This document shows positions 48,834-58,552 of a stretch of DNA of 64,000 bases, piece after piece; the stretch's first letter is position 1, and the number at the start of each line of letters is the position of its first letter. Under the pieces are notes generated by a model. The model saw nothing but the letters and a program-made list of their open reading frames with translations. It did no database searches and had not been told where the DNA came from. A program made the position numbers and the translations under genes. The stretch lies in assembly GCF_000737325.1 (NCBI RefSeq), contig NZ_CP011125.1, forward strand, positions 682,001 to 746,000, in the 5' to 3' direction. Source of the DNA: Sandaracinus amylolyticus (lineage in GTDB: Bacteria; Myxococcota_A; Polyangia; Polyangiales; Sandaracinaceae).

Positions 48834-50270
48834 TCAGCTGCGCTCGCCGAGCACCGTGTAGAACGCGTGGTCTCCGCGCACCACGCGCAGCAGCGCGGTT
48901 CCGTCGGAGAGCGCGCGGCCGAGATCCTCGACCGTGCGCACGGTCCGGCGATCCGCGTCGACGATCACGTCGCCGGGGCGCAGGCCGGCGTGGTACGCGG
49001 GGCCTGCTTCGCGCACGCCGCCGACGATCGCGCCGTCGCGGCCCTCGTAGCCGACCTGCTCGGCGAGCTCGGGCGTGAGCGCGAGCAGCTCGATGCCGAG
49101 ATCGCGGCTCCGCGGACGCGCTCGCGTGCGTGTGGCGGAAGGGCGCTCCTCGTCCTCCTCCGCGGCGCGCGCGATCGCGCGCAGCGCGATGCGCTGCTCC
49201 TGTCCGCGGCGGAGCACGCCGAGCGTGATGTCGTCGTCGATCGGATGGCGCAGCAGGTGGCGCGTGAGATCGACGCTGCGCTCGACCGGCGCTCCGTCGA
49301 CCGCGACGATCACGTCGCCGAGCTCCACGCCGGCGCGCGCCGCGGGGCTCTCCGCGTCGAGCGCGTTGACGATCGCGCCGCCGCGATCCTCGGGCGCGCC
49401 GAGCGCGCTCGCGAGCTCGGGCGTGAGGTCCTGGTGCTCGACGCCGATCCACGGCCGGCGGATCCGCCCGTGCTCGAGCAGCTGCTGCGCGACGTCCCGC
49501 GCGAGATCGGCCGAGACCGCGAAGCTCACGCCGGGCGCGGGGCGCAGCACGATCGTCGTGACGCCGACCACCGCGCCGTCGAGGTCGACGAGCGGACCGC
49601 CCGAGCTGCCGGGATGGATCACCGCGTCGGTCTGCACGTAGTCCTCGAGCTCGCTCATGCCGAGCCCACTGCGCCCGAGCGCGCTCACGACGCCGGTCGT
49701 CACCGTCGCGTCGAAGCCGTAGGGCGAGCCCACCGCGACCACCCAGTCGCCGACCTGGTGCTCGCGCATGTCGGCGAAGCGCAGCGGCTCGAGCCCGCGC
49801 GCCGGAACGCGGATCACCGCGAGGTCGGTGGCGCGATCAGTGCCGACGATGCGCGCCGGAAGCACGCGTCCATCGGCGAGGCGCACGCGGATGCGCGCTG
49901 CGCGCGAGACGACGTGGCGGTTGGTGAGGATCGCGCCGTCCTCGGAGATCACGAAGCCCGACGCGCCCGCGGCGATGACGGTGTCGGGCGGGAGATCCTG
50001 GAGCATCCAGCGCAGCAGCGGCGAGATGTCCTCCTCGGAGAGCACCGCGTCGACGCGGATCGACACGACCGAGGGCGCGACGCGCGCCGCGACCGCCGCG
50101 AAGGCGCTGCCGACGCGCTGCGCGTCGGCGATCGTCGCGCTGCGCTCGGACGGCTGCGCGAGCGTGCGCGAGGAGCTCGGCGGCGCGAACGCGGAAGCAG
50201 TGAGGCCGAGCGCCACGCCGCAGACGACGATGGCGATGCGCCGCGATGCGATCTCCCGGACGACGTTCAT
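48834..50270 (-). CDS. HtrA/DegP-type serine protease with two PDZ domains
   Basis: The protein has 478 residues. The N-terminus has a membrane-spanning or signal segment (IAIVVCGVALGLTASAF), giving periplasmic or anchored quality-control protease topology. The trypsin-like domain holds the triad: H in LTNRHVV, D in ATDLAV, S in HPGSSGGPL. Two PDZ domains follow (about 275-365 and 390-478). The ATG at 50270 is chosen by the signal segment; the frame that continues further upstream overlaps the hydrolase gene and is noise. Divergent from the alpha/beta hydrolase gene. Confidence 0.9.
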   Translation of the reverse strand: MNVVREIASRRIAIVVCGVALGLTASAFAPPSSSRTLAQPSERSATIADAQRVGSAFAAVAARVAPSVVSIRVDAVLSEEDISPLLRWMLQDLPPDTVIAAGASGFVISEDGAILTNRHVVSRAARIRVRLADGRVLPARIVGTDRATDLAVIRVPARGLEPLRFADMREHQVGDWVVAVGSPYGFDATVTTGVVSALGRSGLGMSELEDYVQTDAVIHPGSSGGPLVDLDGAVVGVTTIVLRPAPGVSFAVSADLARDVAQQLLEHGRIRRPWIGVEHQDLTPELASALGAPEDRGGAIVNALDAESPAARAGVELGDVIVAVDGAPVERSVDLTRHLLRHPIDDDITLGVLRRGQEQRIALRAIARAAEEDEERPSATRTRARPRSRDLGIELLALTPELAEQVGYEGRDGAIVGGVREAGPAYHAGLRPGDVIVDADRRTVRTVEDLGRALSDGTALLRVVRGDHAFYTVLGERS

Positions 50271-50354
50271 GTCGAGGAGGTCATCCCGGGCAGCGCCGGA
50301 CCAACTCGCGCGCGAGCGCGCGGTCGCGATATCGCGTCGAGCGGAGGTCGTGCG

Positions 50355-51176
50355 ATGGAGAGCGTCGTGGCGGAGGACGGGACGCGGGTGTCCTACGAGC
50401 GCGCGGGCACCGGGCCGCCGCTCGTGCTGGTGCACGGCGGGTTCAGCGATCACGAGACGAACTGGACGTACGTCGCGCCGCGGCTGCGCGATCGCTTCAC
50501 GGTGGTCGCGATCGCGCGTCGGGGGCGTGGCGAGACTCCGGGCGATTCCGGGCACCTGGTGCAGGACGAAGGCGCGGACGTGGTCGCGGTGGTGCGCGCG
50601 CTCGGCGCGCCGGTGTTCCTGCTCGGTCACTCGTTCGGCGCGCTGTGCGCGCTCGAGGCGGCGATGCGCGCGCCCGAGCTCGTCGCGAAGCTGGTCCTCT
50701 ACGAGCCGCCCCGGCCGAGCATGATCGACGACGATCTGCTCGCGCGCCTCGAGACGCTCGGCGCCGCGAAGGCGTGGGACGCGGTCGCGGAGACGTTCTT
50801 GCGCGAAGCGATCCGGGTGAAGCCGGACGAGCTGCGCGCGCTGCGAAGCTCGCCCGACTGGGCGGCGTGGACGAGCGATGCCGGAGCGTCGCTGAGCGAC
50901 CTGCGCGCGATGCACCGCTACACGTTCGCGCCGGAGCGAGCGCGCGCGCTCGCGATGCCGACGCTGCTGCTCTACGGGACCGAGAGCGTGCGTGCGCGCT
51001 ACATGACCGACGCGCTGGCGGACACGGTGCGCGACGCGCGCGTCGTCGCGCTCGGAGGGCAGGCGCACGAAGGGATGACCACCGCGCCGCATCTCTTCGC
51101 CGAGGTCGTCGAGCGCTTCTTGCTGGAGGACCGGCCGCGACGGACGGCGCGCGCCGCGCGCGAGGCGCGCGCCTGA
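50355..51176 (+). CDS. Alpha/beta hydrolase
   Basis: This 273-residue protein has the fold's usual marks: oxyanion-hole LVHGGFSDH near 28-36, nucleophile elbow LGHSFG, a late strand with LLLYGTES and the catalytic His in GGQAHEGM. There is no signal peptide. Substrate cannot be inferred. Confidence 0.87.
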   Translation: MESVVAEDGTRVSYERAGTGPPLVLVHGGFSDHETNWTYVAPRLRDRFTVVAIARRGRGETPGDSGHLVQDEGADVVAVVRALGAPVFLLGHSFGALCALEAAMRAPELVAKLVLYEPPRPSMIDDDLLARLETLGAAKAWDAVAETFLREAIRVKPDELRALRSSPDWAAWTSDAGASLSDLRAMHRYTFAPERARALAMPTLLLYGTESVRARYMTDALADTVRDARVVALGGQAHEGMTTAPHLFAEVVERFLLEDRPRRTARAAREARA

Positions 51177-51201
51177 GCGCGCCGCGCTTAATTGCGCGTG
51201 C

Positions 51202-51516
51202 ATGGAGCGATCGAAGCTGTGGACGCTCGACGGTCTGCTCGAGGCGCGCGCCGCCGCGGCTGCGCTCCTCGAGCAGCTCGGGCTGGAGGGGTTCGTCTTC
51301 GAGATCGAGCCGCGCGTCGACACCGAGGACGTCGTGGTGCTGGTCGAGTGGGTCCGCGGCGGGCCCGAGGGCACGTGGACGTCGACGCGCGTGGTCGTCG
51401 ACGGCGAGCTGCTGCTTCGCAGTCGGAACGACGACGCGAGCCGCGATCGTCTGCTCGCGCAGCTCCGCGCGCGGATCCACGGCGAGGGCTCGCCGAGCCG
51501 CGACGCGCACGCGTGA
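51202..51516 (+). CDS. Small hypothetical protein
   Basis: This 104-residue acidic protein has a start-proximal helix and a beta-rich part (FVFEIEPRVDTEDVVVLVEWV). It begins 25 bases after the hydrolase gene and is likely co-transcribed. No family recognised. Confidence 0.7.
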   Translation: MERSKLWTLDGLLEARAAAAALLEQLGLEGFVFEIEPRVDTEDVVVLVEWVRGGPEGTWTSTRVVVDGELLLRSRNDDASRDRLLAQLRARIHGEGSPSRDAHA

Positions 51517-51575
51517 GCACGGACGTCCGAACGGACGCGTTGGGGCGCAGGCGCACGGCGCGTAGGTGCTCCGAT

Positions 51576-52226
51576 GTGACCGTGCGGACGGGCTGGCACG
51601 TCGTGCTCTTCGCGATCGCGGCCGTCGCGCTCGCGTTGCCGCTCTTCGTGCAGGCCCCGAGCGCGCCCGCGCAGGAGCGCGCGCTTCCGCCACGAGCGGC
51701 GCACCACTTCGACCCGTCGATCCGCGTGCGCGACGCGCTGGTGCGCGGTGATCTCGCGCGTGCGCGACGTGCGGCGCGCGAGCTCGCGCGCGCGGAGCCG
51801 AGCGCGCCGCTGCGGAGCTTGTGGCTCGACGTGATGCACGGCGCCGCGCGCGAGGTGGCGTCGGCGCGGGACCTCGGCGCGGCGGCGCACGCGTTGGGCA
51901 CCGTCGCGAGGACGTGCGGAGAGTGTCATCGCGAGATGGGTGCGCGCGCGCGCACGTCCGACGCGCCGGGCGCTGCGAGCGACGCGACGGTGTCGCCGCG
52001 CCACCACGCGTGGGCGAGCGATCGCCTGTGGGAGGGCCTCGTGATGTCCGATGCCGAGCGATACGCCGCGGGCGCGGCCGCGTTGCTCGCGAGCACTCCG
52101 GAGATCGCGAACGACGTCGTCCGCGAGCGCGCGAGAGACGCACGACGTGCGCGCGACGACGCGATGCGCGCTCGCGCGTACGGCGCGCTGCTCGGCACCT
52201 GCGCCGAGTGCCATCGCGCGCGCTGA
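51576..52226 (+). CDS. Exported cytochrome c-like protein with two CxxCH sites
   Basis: The protein has 216 residues. Starting at the GTG at 51576 gives a basic residue followed by a hydrophobic signal (WHVVLFAIAAVALALPLFV). The mature helical part has two heme c attachment motifs, CGECH and CAECH, about 100 residues apart, each probably in a cytochrome c'-like or four-helix context. An earlier GTG at 51513, overlapping the previous stop, is possible. It should sit in the periplasm and carry electrons; the partner is unknown. Confidence 0.75.
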   Translation: MTVRTGWHVVLFAIAAVALALPLFVQAPSAPAQERALPPRAAHHFDPSIRVRDALVRGDLARARRAARELARAEPSAPLRSLWLDVMHGAAREVASARDLGAAAHALGTVARTCGECHREMGARARTSDAPGAASDATVSPRHHAWASDRLWEGLVMSDAERYAAGAAALLASTPEIANDVVRERARDARRARDDAMRARAYGALLGTCAECHRAR

Positions 52227-52916
52227 TCAACGCGTGATCGGGAGCTTCACGCGCACGCGCGTCTCGGCGCCGCGCTGGAAACGGAAGTCGCAGCGCGAGC
52301 CGCCCTGGGCGATCGTCTCGGTGCGGGTGAGGCCCCAGCCGAACACCTCGCTCCCGGGCACGTCGGCGAGGCAGATGTACGGCGCGAACTCCGCGGCGCC
52401 GTTCGCGATCGCGAGCTCGCGGATCGCGCAGCGCTTGTAGTCGACGCCGTACTCGAACGTGCCCGGCTCGCCTTCGACGAAGTCGAACACCCAGCCGCCG
52501 ACCGGGGCCTCGTGCGAGCGCTTCGCGATCCATCGCGAGAGCGCCTTCATCGGCCACACGAAGAGCCCGTTGGCCGCCATGCTGCGCTCCATGCCGCGCA
52601 TGCCCGCGAAGCGCGCGCGTGTCGCCGCTTCGCACACGTCCCACGCGCGTGCCGCGTCGTAGCCGCGCGGGACGAGCGCGAGGTACGTCGCGACGTAGAT
52701 CGCACCGCCGATCGTGAACGCGCGCATGTGCGGCGCGGTCCAGCCCGCGTCCGGGATCGAGTCGAGCATCGCGTCGAGGCGCTGCGCGGCGTCGTCGCAG
52801 ATCGCCTCCGCGGCCTCGCGTCCCTCGCGCTGCGCGATCGCCTCGACCAGCGAGGGTCGCCACCGCGCGAGCTCGCCCATCACCGTCCCTCGGATCGCCC
52901 GCATCGTCGTGGTCAC
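52227..52916 (-). CDS. ATC hydrolase-like protein
   Basis: This 229-residue protein resembles the L-2-amino-thiazoline-4-carboxylic acid hydrolase family, which in its founding member opens a thiazoline ring on the way to cysteine. The family's late pattern is visible: YKRCAIRELA, then YICLADVPGSE, LTRTETIAQGG and CDFRF. The gene ends directly against the cytochrome gene stop on the other strand. Members are widespread and most have unknown substrates. Confidence 0.72.
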   Translation of the reverse strand: MTTTMRAIRGTVMGELARWRPSLVEAIAQREGREAAEAICDDAAQRLDAMLDSIPDAGWTAPHMRAFTIGGAIYVATYLALVPRGYDAARAWDVCEAATRARFAGMRGMERSMAANGLFVWPMKALSRWIAKRSHEAPVGGWVFDFVEGEPGTFEYGVDYKRCAIRELAIANGAAEFAPYICLADVPGSEVFGWGLTRTETIAQGGSRCDFRFQRGAETRVRVKLPITR

Positions 52917-53005
52917 GGGCCGAAGGCTGCGGTCGTCGGCGCGCGGCGTCGAGCCCCCGCCGCATCGTTCAAGTCGGCGGCGCCCCGAGCGGGCATCCTG
53001 GTCGG

Positions 53006-54220
53006 ATGGGCTCGATGAACGATCCGATCACGCTGCGCTCCGGGCTCGTGCTCGCGCATCGCCTGGCGAAGGCCGCGACCAGCGAGGGGCTCGCGCGGCG
53101 CGGCGATCCCACGCCCGAGCTCGAGCACCTGTACGACACCTGGTCGCGCGGGGGTGCCGCGCTGATCGTCACCGGCAACACGACGATCAGCCGCCGCCAC
53201 CGCGAGCGCATGGGCAACGTCGTGCTCGACGCGCGCACCGATCGCGCCGCGCTCGCGCGTCTCGCGGCGGCGGCGAAGCGCGCGGGCAACGCGGCGCTCG
53301 TGCAGCTCTGCCATCCGGGGCGCCAGACGAGCCGCTTCGTCGCCAACGATCCCGTCGCGCCGAGCGCGGGCCCTGCGGTCGCGATGCTCGGTGCGTTCGC
53401 GCGCCCGCGCGCGCTGCGGGAGGAGGAGATCGCGGCGATCCGCGACGCGTTCGTCACGGGCGCGGAGATGGCGCGCGACGCGGGCTTCGACGGCGTGCAG
53501 CTCCACGCCGCGCATGGGTTCCTGCTGAGCCAGTTCCTCTCGGCGCGCATCAACCGCCGCGAGGACGCGTGGGGCGGCACCATCGAGGGTCGCGCGCGGC
53601 TGCTGATCGAGCTGGTCGAGCGCACGCGCGCGGCGTGCGGGGCGCGCTTCACGATCGCGGTGAAGCTCGATGCGCCCGACCCCGAGCGCGGCCATCTCAC
53701 GCACGCGGACGCCCTCGCGGTGATCGCGCTGCTCGAGCGCGCGGGCATCGACCTGCTCGAGATCTCCGGCGGCGACGTCGAGCGCGCCAGGATGCTCGGG
53801 CTCGGCGACGGCGACGACACACCGCGCGAAGGCTACTTCGCCGACGTCGCGCAGGCGGCGAAGCGCGTGACCGGCGCTGCGGTGATGGCGACCGGCGGAT
53901 GGCGATCACGCGCCGCGATCGACGCCGCGATCGCGCGCGGCGCGATCGATCTCGCGGGCATGGCGCGCCCGCTCTGCGTCGAGCCCGATCTGCCCCGGCG
54001 CCTCCTGCGCGGCGAGGCCGATCGCGCCGCGCTCCACGAGCGCCCGAAGGCCCCCGGTGATCTCGCGGCGGCGGGCGAGACCGGCTACTTCGCGTGGCGC
54101 CTCGGCGCGCTCGCGCGCGGCACGCAGCCTCGACACGACATCTCGCCGATCCACGCCGCGCTCGACTACGTCGCGACCGACGCGGTGCTCGGCGCGCGCC
54201 GCGCGCTCTTCGGCGAGTAG
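53006..54220 (+). CDS. NADH:flavin oxidoreductase, Old Yellow Enzyme family
   Basis: This 404-residue TIM-barrel flavoenzyme contains LVQLCHPGRQ, the FDGVQLHAAHGFLLSQFLS active-site strand, and later ATGGWRS with LAGMARPL for FMN phosphate binding. It is expected to reduce activated alkenes with NAD(P)H. It ends four bases before the stop of the convergent response-regulator gene. Confidence 0.9.
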   Translation: MGSMNDPITLRSGLVLAHRLAKAATSEGLARRGDPTPELEHLYDTWSRGGAALIVTGNTTISRRHRERMGNVVLDARTDRAALARLAAAAKRAGNAALVQLCHPGRQTSRFVANDPVAPSAGPAVAMLGAFARPRALREEEIAAIRDAFVTGAEMARDAGFDGVQLHAAHGFLLSQFLSARINRREDAWGGTIEGRARLLIELVERTRAACGARFTIAVKLDAPDPERGHLTHADALAVIALLERAGIDLLEISGGDVERARMLGLGDGDDTPREGYFADVAQAAKRVTGAAVMATGGWRSRAAIDAAIARGAIDLAGMARPLCVEPDLPRRLLRGEADRAALHERPKAPGDLAAAGETGYFAWRLGALARGTQPRHDISPIHAALDYVATDAVLGARRALFGE

Positions 54221-54224
54221 CGCG

Positions 54225-55604
54225 TCAGGTGTCGTCGTCGTCCTCGTCGTCGCGATCGCTCGGACGACGGAGGCCGTACTTGCGCATCTTGTCGATCAGC
54301 GTCGCGCGGCTCGTGCGCAGCGCCTGGGCGGCGCGCACCTGGTTGCCGTGCGCTTCTTCGAGCGCGCGCACGATCAGGCCGCGCTCGAACGCCTGCACCT
54401 GCTCGCGCAGGGAGAGACCCGCGCCCTCGGTCTCGCTCTCGCGCGGCTCGGGCGCGGGGCGCGCGTCCTCGAGGCGATCGAGGTCGATCTCGCCGCCGTC
54501 GCTCAAGCCGACGAGGCGCGCGATCGCGTTCTCGAGCTCGCGCACGTTGCCCGGCCAGTCACGGCGCGCGAGCTCCGCGACGAGGCGCTCCGAGAGCCGC
54601 ACGTCGCCGATCCCGAAGCGCTCGCCGTAGCGCGCGCAGAGCTCGCGCGCGAGCGCGGGGATGTCCTCGCGACGCTCGCGCAGCGGAGGTACGCGCAGCA
54701 CCACGACCGCGAGCCGGAAGTAGAGATCCGAGCGGAAGCGCCCGCTGCTCGCGTCCGCTTCGAGATCGCGGTTGGTGCACGCGACCACGCGCGCGTCGAC
54801 GCGATCGGTGCGTCCCGCGCCGACCGGCTGGATCTCGCCGTTCTGCAGCGCGCGCAGGAGCTTCGCCTGGATCGCGAGGGGCAGCTCGCCGACCTCGTCG
54901 AGGACGAGCGTCCCGCCGTCGGCGCGCGCGAAGAACCCCGAGCGCTGCGCGCTCGCGCCGGTGAACGCGCCCTTCGCGTGCCCGAAGAGCTCCGCCTCCG
55001 CGAGCTCGCCCGGCAGCGCCGCGCAGTTGAAGCGCACCAGCGATCCGTTCGCGCGCGGGCTCTGCGCGTGGAGCAACGACGCGATCACTTCCTTGCCGGT
55101 GCCGCTCTCGCCGGTGACGAGCACCGTGATGTCGCGCCGCGCGATCCGCTCGACGTCGGCGAGCAGGCGCCGCATCGACGCGCTCTCCGCGATCACGCGC
55201 TTGCCCACGCTGCGCTCGATGCGCCCGCGCCGCTCCTCGCGACGCAGCAGCGACGCTTCGACCGCGCGATCGATCACGCGAGCGAGCTCGTCGGGCTCGA
55301 ACGGCTTGTGCAGGTAGTCGTACGCGCCGCGTTGGATCGCGTGCACCGCGAGGCGCTCCGAGCCGTGCGCGGTGACCATCACCACCGGGATCGACGCGTC
55401 GCGCTGGCGGATGCGCTCGAGCAGCTCGAGGCCGTCCATCTCGGGCATCGCGTAGTCGACGATCACCGTGTCGACGCGATCGAGCGAGGCGAGCGCCTCG
55501 TGACCGCCCGGCGCGAGCACTGCTTCGTGACCGTGCTCGCGAAGGAGCTCGGCGAGCGCGAAGCGCATCGCGGCTTCGTCGTCGACGACGAGGACTCGTC
55601 CCAT
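54225..55604 (-). CDS. NtrC-type sigma-54-dependent response regulator
   Basis: The protein has 459 residues. The receiver domain has DD at 8-9, phospho-acceptor D50 (VIVDYAMPEMDG) and a K in HKPF. The AAA+ domain has GESGTGKE and the sigma-54 contact loop GAFTGA, both intact. A Fis-type HTH closes the protein (NQVRAAQALRTSRATLIDKM). The histidine kinase gene is immediately upstream, so this is a complete two-component pair. A frame extending through the kinase gene is a shadow. Confidence 0.94.
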   Translation of the reverse strand: MGRVLVVDDEAAMRFALAELLREHGHEAVLAPGGHEALASLDRVDTVIVDYAMPEMDGLELLERIRQRDASIPVVMVTAHGSERLAVHAIQRGAYDYLHKPFEPDELARVIDRAVEASLLRREERRGRIERSVGKRVIAESASMRRLLADVERIARRDITVLVTGESGTGKEVIASLLHAQSPRANGSLVRFNCAALPGELAEAELFGHAKGAFTGASAQRSGFFARADGGTLVLDEVGELPLAIQAKLLRALQNGEIQPVGAGRTDRVDARVVACTNRDLEADASSGRFRSDLYFRLAVVVLRVPPLRERREDIPALARELCARYGERFGIGDVRLSERLVAELARRDWPGNVRELENAIARLVGLSDGGEIDLDRLEDARPAPEPRESETEGAGLSLREQVQAFERGLIVRALEEAHGNQVRAAQALRTSRATLIDKMRKYGLRRPSDRDDEDDDDT

Positions 55605-55639
55605 GCGATGGCGGACTCTGGGGAGCGTGGCGTGCCCAG

Positions 55640-56956
55640 TCAAACGTTCCCCTCGATCGAGCTCGCGCCGTTGCTCACTGCGTGGCGCGGCAGGACGACG
55701 TGCACCGTCGTGCCGAGGCCCTCCTGGCTGTCGATCGAGAGCCGACCGCCGTGCTGCATCACGACCGTGCGCGCGAGCACCACGCCGAGGCCCGTGCCGC
55801 CCTCGCGCGTCGTGAAGAACGCCGTGCCCACGCGCGGCAGCAGGTGCGCGGGGATGCCTCGTCCTTCGTCGCGCACCTCGACGCTCGCGTGATCGTCGTC
55901 GCAGCCGAGATCGATCGAGACCACGCCGCCGCGCTCGCTGGCCTGCACCGCGTTCGAGACGAGGTTGGTCAGCGCCTCGCGGATGCGGCGGCGATCGCCG
56001 CGCATCGTCGTGCCGGAGTCGGCGCTGGCGCGCACCTCGACGCCGGCGCGCTCGGCGGTCTCGCGGAACGAGCTCGCGACCTCGCCGATCACGGTCGAGA
56101 GATCGTAGGGCGCGATCTCGAGCGCCTCGACCGGCTTCGCGAGCACGAGGTAGTCGTTGACGATCTCCTGCATGCGGCGCGCTTCGCCGATCACCGTCGC
56201 GAGGCGCTCGCGCGACGCGTCGTCCTTCGCGTGCCGGTGCTCGATGTCGGCGAGCACGCGGATCGCGGCGATCGGCGTCTTCAGCTCGTGGCCGACCTTC
56301 GCGGCGACGGCCTCGAACGTGCGCGATCGCTCGAGCGCTTCGTGGAGCAGATCGCCGCGCAGCTTCTGCATCTCGGAGTCGACGAAGCGATCGGCGATCT
56401 CCATGCGCTCGACGAGCGTGCCGACGACCGAGAGCGCGACGACCATCGTGCCGCCGGTGAGCAGCATGTCGTAAGGCGCGGGGAGCGCGGGCCCGCGCAC
56501 TTCCTCGGGCAAGAACGTCATGACCGCGATCACCGCCGCGCCCGCCCACATCCATCGACCACGCCGCTCGCCGTACGCGACGAGCATCAGGAACGGCGCG
56601 CACCCGAACACGAACGCCGGGAACATCGGGCTGCGCACGCCGCCCGTGATCGCGACGATGACGACCGGAGGCAGGACCTTCAGGCTGTGGAACCCGGGGC
56701 TCAAGCAGTCCTCGAGCCGGCGCTCGAGCAACCACGCGCAGAGCCCGACGCAGCCGATCGCGAGGATGCGCGGAAACGGATAGCCGGCCGCGCAGAGCAG
56801 CGCAGCGAGCAGCACGTGGAACGCGACGAGCGTCGCGACCTTTCCGAAGCCCTGGTGCTTCCGCACCGCGCGCATCTTCGCGCGGACGAGCCGGTGCTCG
56901 GGATCGTCGATTCCCCAGCCCGGGAACGAACGGCGTCGCGGATGAAGGAATCCCAT
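55640..56956 (-). CDS. Membrane-bound sensor histidine kinase
   Basis: The protein has 438 residues. About six transmembrane helices (45-165) have no large periplasmic loop, suggesting sensing within the membrane. The H box is VGHELKTPIAAIRVL, followed by the N box (LTNLVSNAVQAS), G1 (DEGRGIP) and G2 (GGTGLGVVLAR). It is the partner of the NtrC-type regulator starting 35 bases after its stop. The ATG at 56956 is chosen by composition. Confidence 0.9.
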   Translation of the reverse strand: MGFLHPRRRSFPGWGIDDPEHRLVRAKMRAVRKHQGFGKVATLVAFHVLLAALLCAAGYPFPRILAIGCVGLCAWLLERRLEDCLSPGFHSLKVLPPVVIVAITGGVRSPMFPAFVFGCAPFLMLVAYGERRGRWMWAGAAVIAVMTFLPEEVRGPALPAPYDMLLTGGTMVVALSVVGTLVERMEIADRFVDSEMQKLRGDLLHEALERSRTFEAVAAKVGHELKTPIAAIRVLADIEHRHAKDDASRERLATVIGEARRMQEIVNDYLVLAKPVEALEIAPYDLSTVIGEVASSFRETAERAGVEVRASADSGTTMRGDRRRIREALTNLVSNAVQASERGGVVSIDLGCDDDHASVEVRDEGRGIPAHLLPRVGTAFFTTREGGTGLGVVLARTVVMQHGGRLSIDSQEGLGTTVHVVLPRHAVSNGASSIEGNV

Positions 56957-56990
56957 CGTGTGTGCAGCGTGAAGGAGAAAGCGGAGCGCG

Positions 56991-57437
56991 TCAGGGGCGC
57001 GGGTCGTCGGTCGCGTCGGTGAAGGTGCGCAGTCGGAGCGCGATCGCGGCGAGCTCGCGCGGGTCGGCGATCTCGTCGAGCGCACGCTCGAGCGTCCGGA
57101 GGCGATCCCGCGCGCGCGCCAGCGCGCGTCCGCCCTGTCGCGTGATCTCGAGCTCGAGGCGCCCGGTCTCGGTGCGTCGCAGCGCGGCGAGCCCGTGCTC
57201 GACCAGATCGTCGACGACGCGCGCTTCGGCGTGGTGCGCGCCGAGCCGCGACGGTCCGTCCGCGTCGAGCCGCGCGAGCAGCGCGACCGCCTCGCTCGTG
57301 AGATCGAGATCGGCGAGGGCGCGCTCGACGAGCGATGCGAAGCGCGTGACCGCGAGCGCGAGCGCCTCGAGCGATGCGCCCGGCGCGAGGGCGAGATAGC
57401 GAGCCACCGGAACGGCGTCGGTGTGTGCGCGCTGCAT
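56991..57437 (-). CDS. MarR-like winged-helix regulator
   Basis: This 148-residue helical protein has a plausible winged-helix core (LTSEAVALLARLDADGPSRLGAHH ... VVDDLVEHGLAAL) and an ensuing Arg-rich helix. Layout resembles MarR proteins, but the wing is not strongly conserved. It sits 34 bases upstream of the sensor kinase gene on the same strand, so it may belong to that operon. Confidence 0.65.
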   Translation of the reverse strand: MQRAHTDAVPVARYLALAPGASLEALALAVTRFASLVERALADLDLTSEAVALLARLDADGPSRLGAHHAEARVVDDLVEHGLAALRRTETGRLELEITRQGGRALARARDRLRTLERALDEIADPRELAAIALRLRTFTDATDDPRP

Positions 57438-57554
57438 GGCGACGAGCGTCGTCGCGAGATCCGTGCCGCGCCGCGATCGTGGAGAACGCGCCCGTGCGCG
57501 GGAAAAACGTGCCGAGTTTCCGGCACCGTGACCGGGTTTCCAACACGCGCGAGC

Positions 57555-58484
57555 TCAGCTCCGCGGGAGCGCGGCGTCGCGCGAGGACGCGATGTGTCGC
57601 ACCGCGTCGGCGAGCAGCGGAGCCACGCTCACGACGCGCACGTCGAACGGCGCGCTCGGCGGCGGGACGCTGTCGGTCGCGACGAGCCGCTCCACGCCGA
57701 TCGCTGCGAGCTTCGCGATCGAATCGCCGACGCAGAGCGCGTGGGTCGCCGCGATCACCGGCCGGTCGAGCGCGCCGTGCGCGAGCAGCGCCTCGGTCGC
57801 GGTGACGAGCGTGCCGCCGGTCGAGATCATGTCGTCGACGATCACGGGACGTCGGCCGGACACGTCACCCGTCACCTCGCGCGCGATCACGTCGCTGCCC
57901 GACACGCGCGTCTTGTGCACGATCGCGACCGGCAACCTCCAGCGCGCGGCGAGCGCGTCGGCGCGCTTCGACGCGCCGAGATCGGGCGAGACGATCACCG
58001 CCCGCTCGGGGAGCACCTCCTCGAGCACGCTCGCGAGCCGCGGCACCGCGTCGAGGTGCTCCAGCGGGATCGAGAAGAAGCCCTCGATCGGCGCGGAGTG
58101 CAGGTCGATCGCGACCACACGATCGAAGAGCGTGCGCTCGAAGAGCGCGGCCGCGACGCGCGCTGCGAGCGGCTGCCCCGCGCGGGTCCGGCGATCAGCG
58201 CGTGCGTAGCCGAAGTACGAGACGAGCGCGATCACGCGCGCTGCGCCCGCTCGACGCGCGGCATCGGCGACCAGCAGCAGCTCGAGCAGCGTCTCGCCCA
58301 CCGGCGCGATCGTCGGCTGCACGACGAACACGTCGCGCCCGGCCACGTGCTCGCCGAGCTCGACGTGGATCTCGCCATCGGGGAAGCGCGCGATCGTGCA
58401 GCGCGCGGGCGCGACGCCGACCTCGCGCGCGACCTGCTCGCCGAGCGCGCGGTGAGCGGACCCGATCACGACACAGGGCTCCAC
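57555..58484 (-). CDS. prs: Ribose-phosphate pyrophosphokinase
   Basis: This 309-residue enzyme makes PRPP from ribose 5-phosphate and ATP for nucleotide, His and Trp synthesis. The family features are clear: ARFPDGEIHVE, the VVQPT segment, SYFGYARADRR, and the PRPP-binding loop VIVDDMISTGGTL. Length is normal for bacterial enzymes. It is divergent from a membrane-protein gene. Confidence 0.92.
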   Translation of the reverse strand: MEPCVVIGSAHRALGEQVAREVGVAPARCTIARFPDGEIHVELGEHVAGRDVFVVQPTIAPVGETLLELLLVADAARRAGAARVIALVSYFGYARADRRTRAGQPLAARVAAALFERTLFDRVVAIDLHSAPIEGFFSIPLEHLDAVPRLASVLEEVLPERAVIVSPDLGASKRADALAARWRLPVAIVHKTRVSGSDVIAREVTGDVSGRRPVIVDDMISTGGTLVTATEALLAHGALDRPVIAATHALCVGDSIAKLAAIGVERLVATDSVPPPSAPFDVRVVSVAPLLADAVRHIASSRDAALPRS

Positions 58485-58552
58485 CGATCGCAGCTAGGCA
58501 CGCGGTGCGCAGATCGGAGGGCGTGGAGCCTGGACCTCGTTGGTCGCGATGG

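Noticed and set aside
48405..51176. 923-residue plus-strand frame over HtrA and the hydrolase
   Set aside because: Only its last 273 residues, the alpha/beta hydrolase, are protein-like; the rest is antisense to HtrA.
48834..52214. 1126-residue minus-strand frame
   Set aside because: Only the last 478 codons encode HtrA; the upstream part is antisense to the hydrolase and cytochrome genes.
54225..56735. Apparent kinase-regulator fusion in one frame
   Set aside because: The frame crosses the histidine kinase gene out of phase; the response regulator has its own start at 55604.
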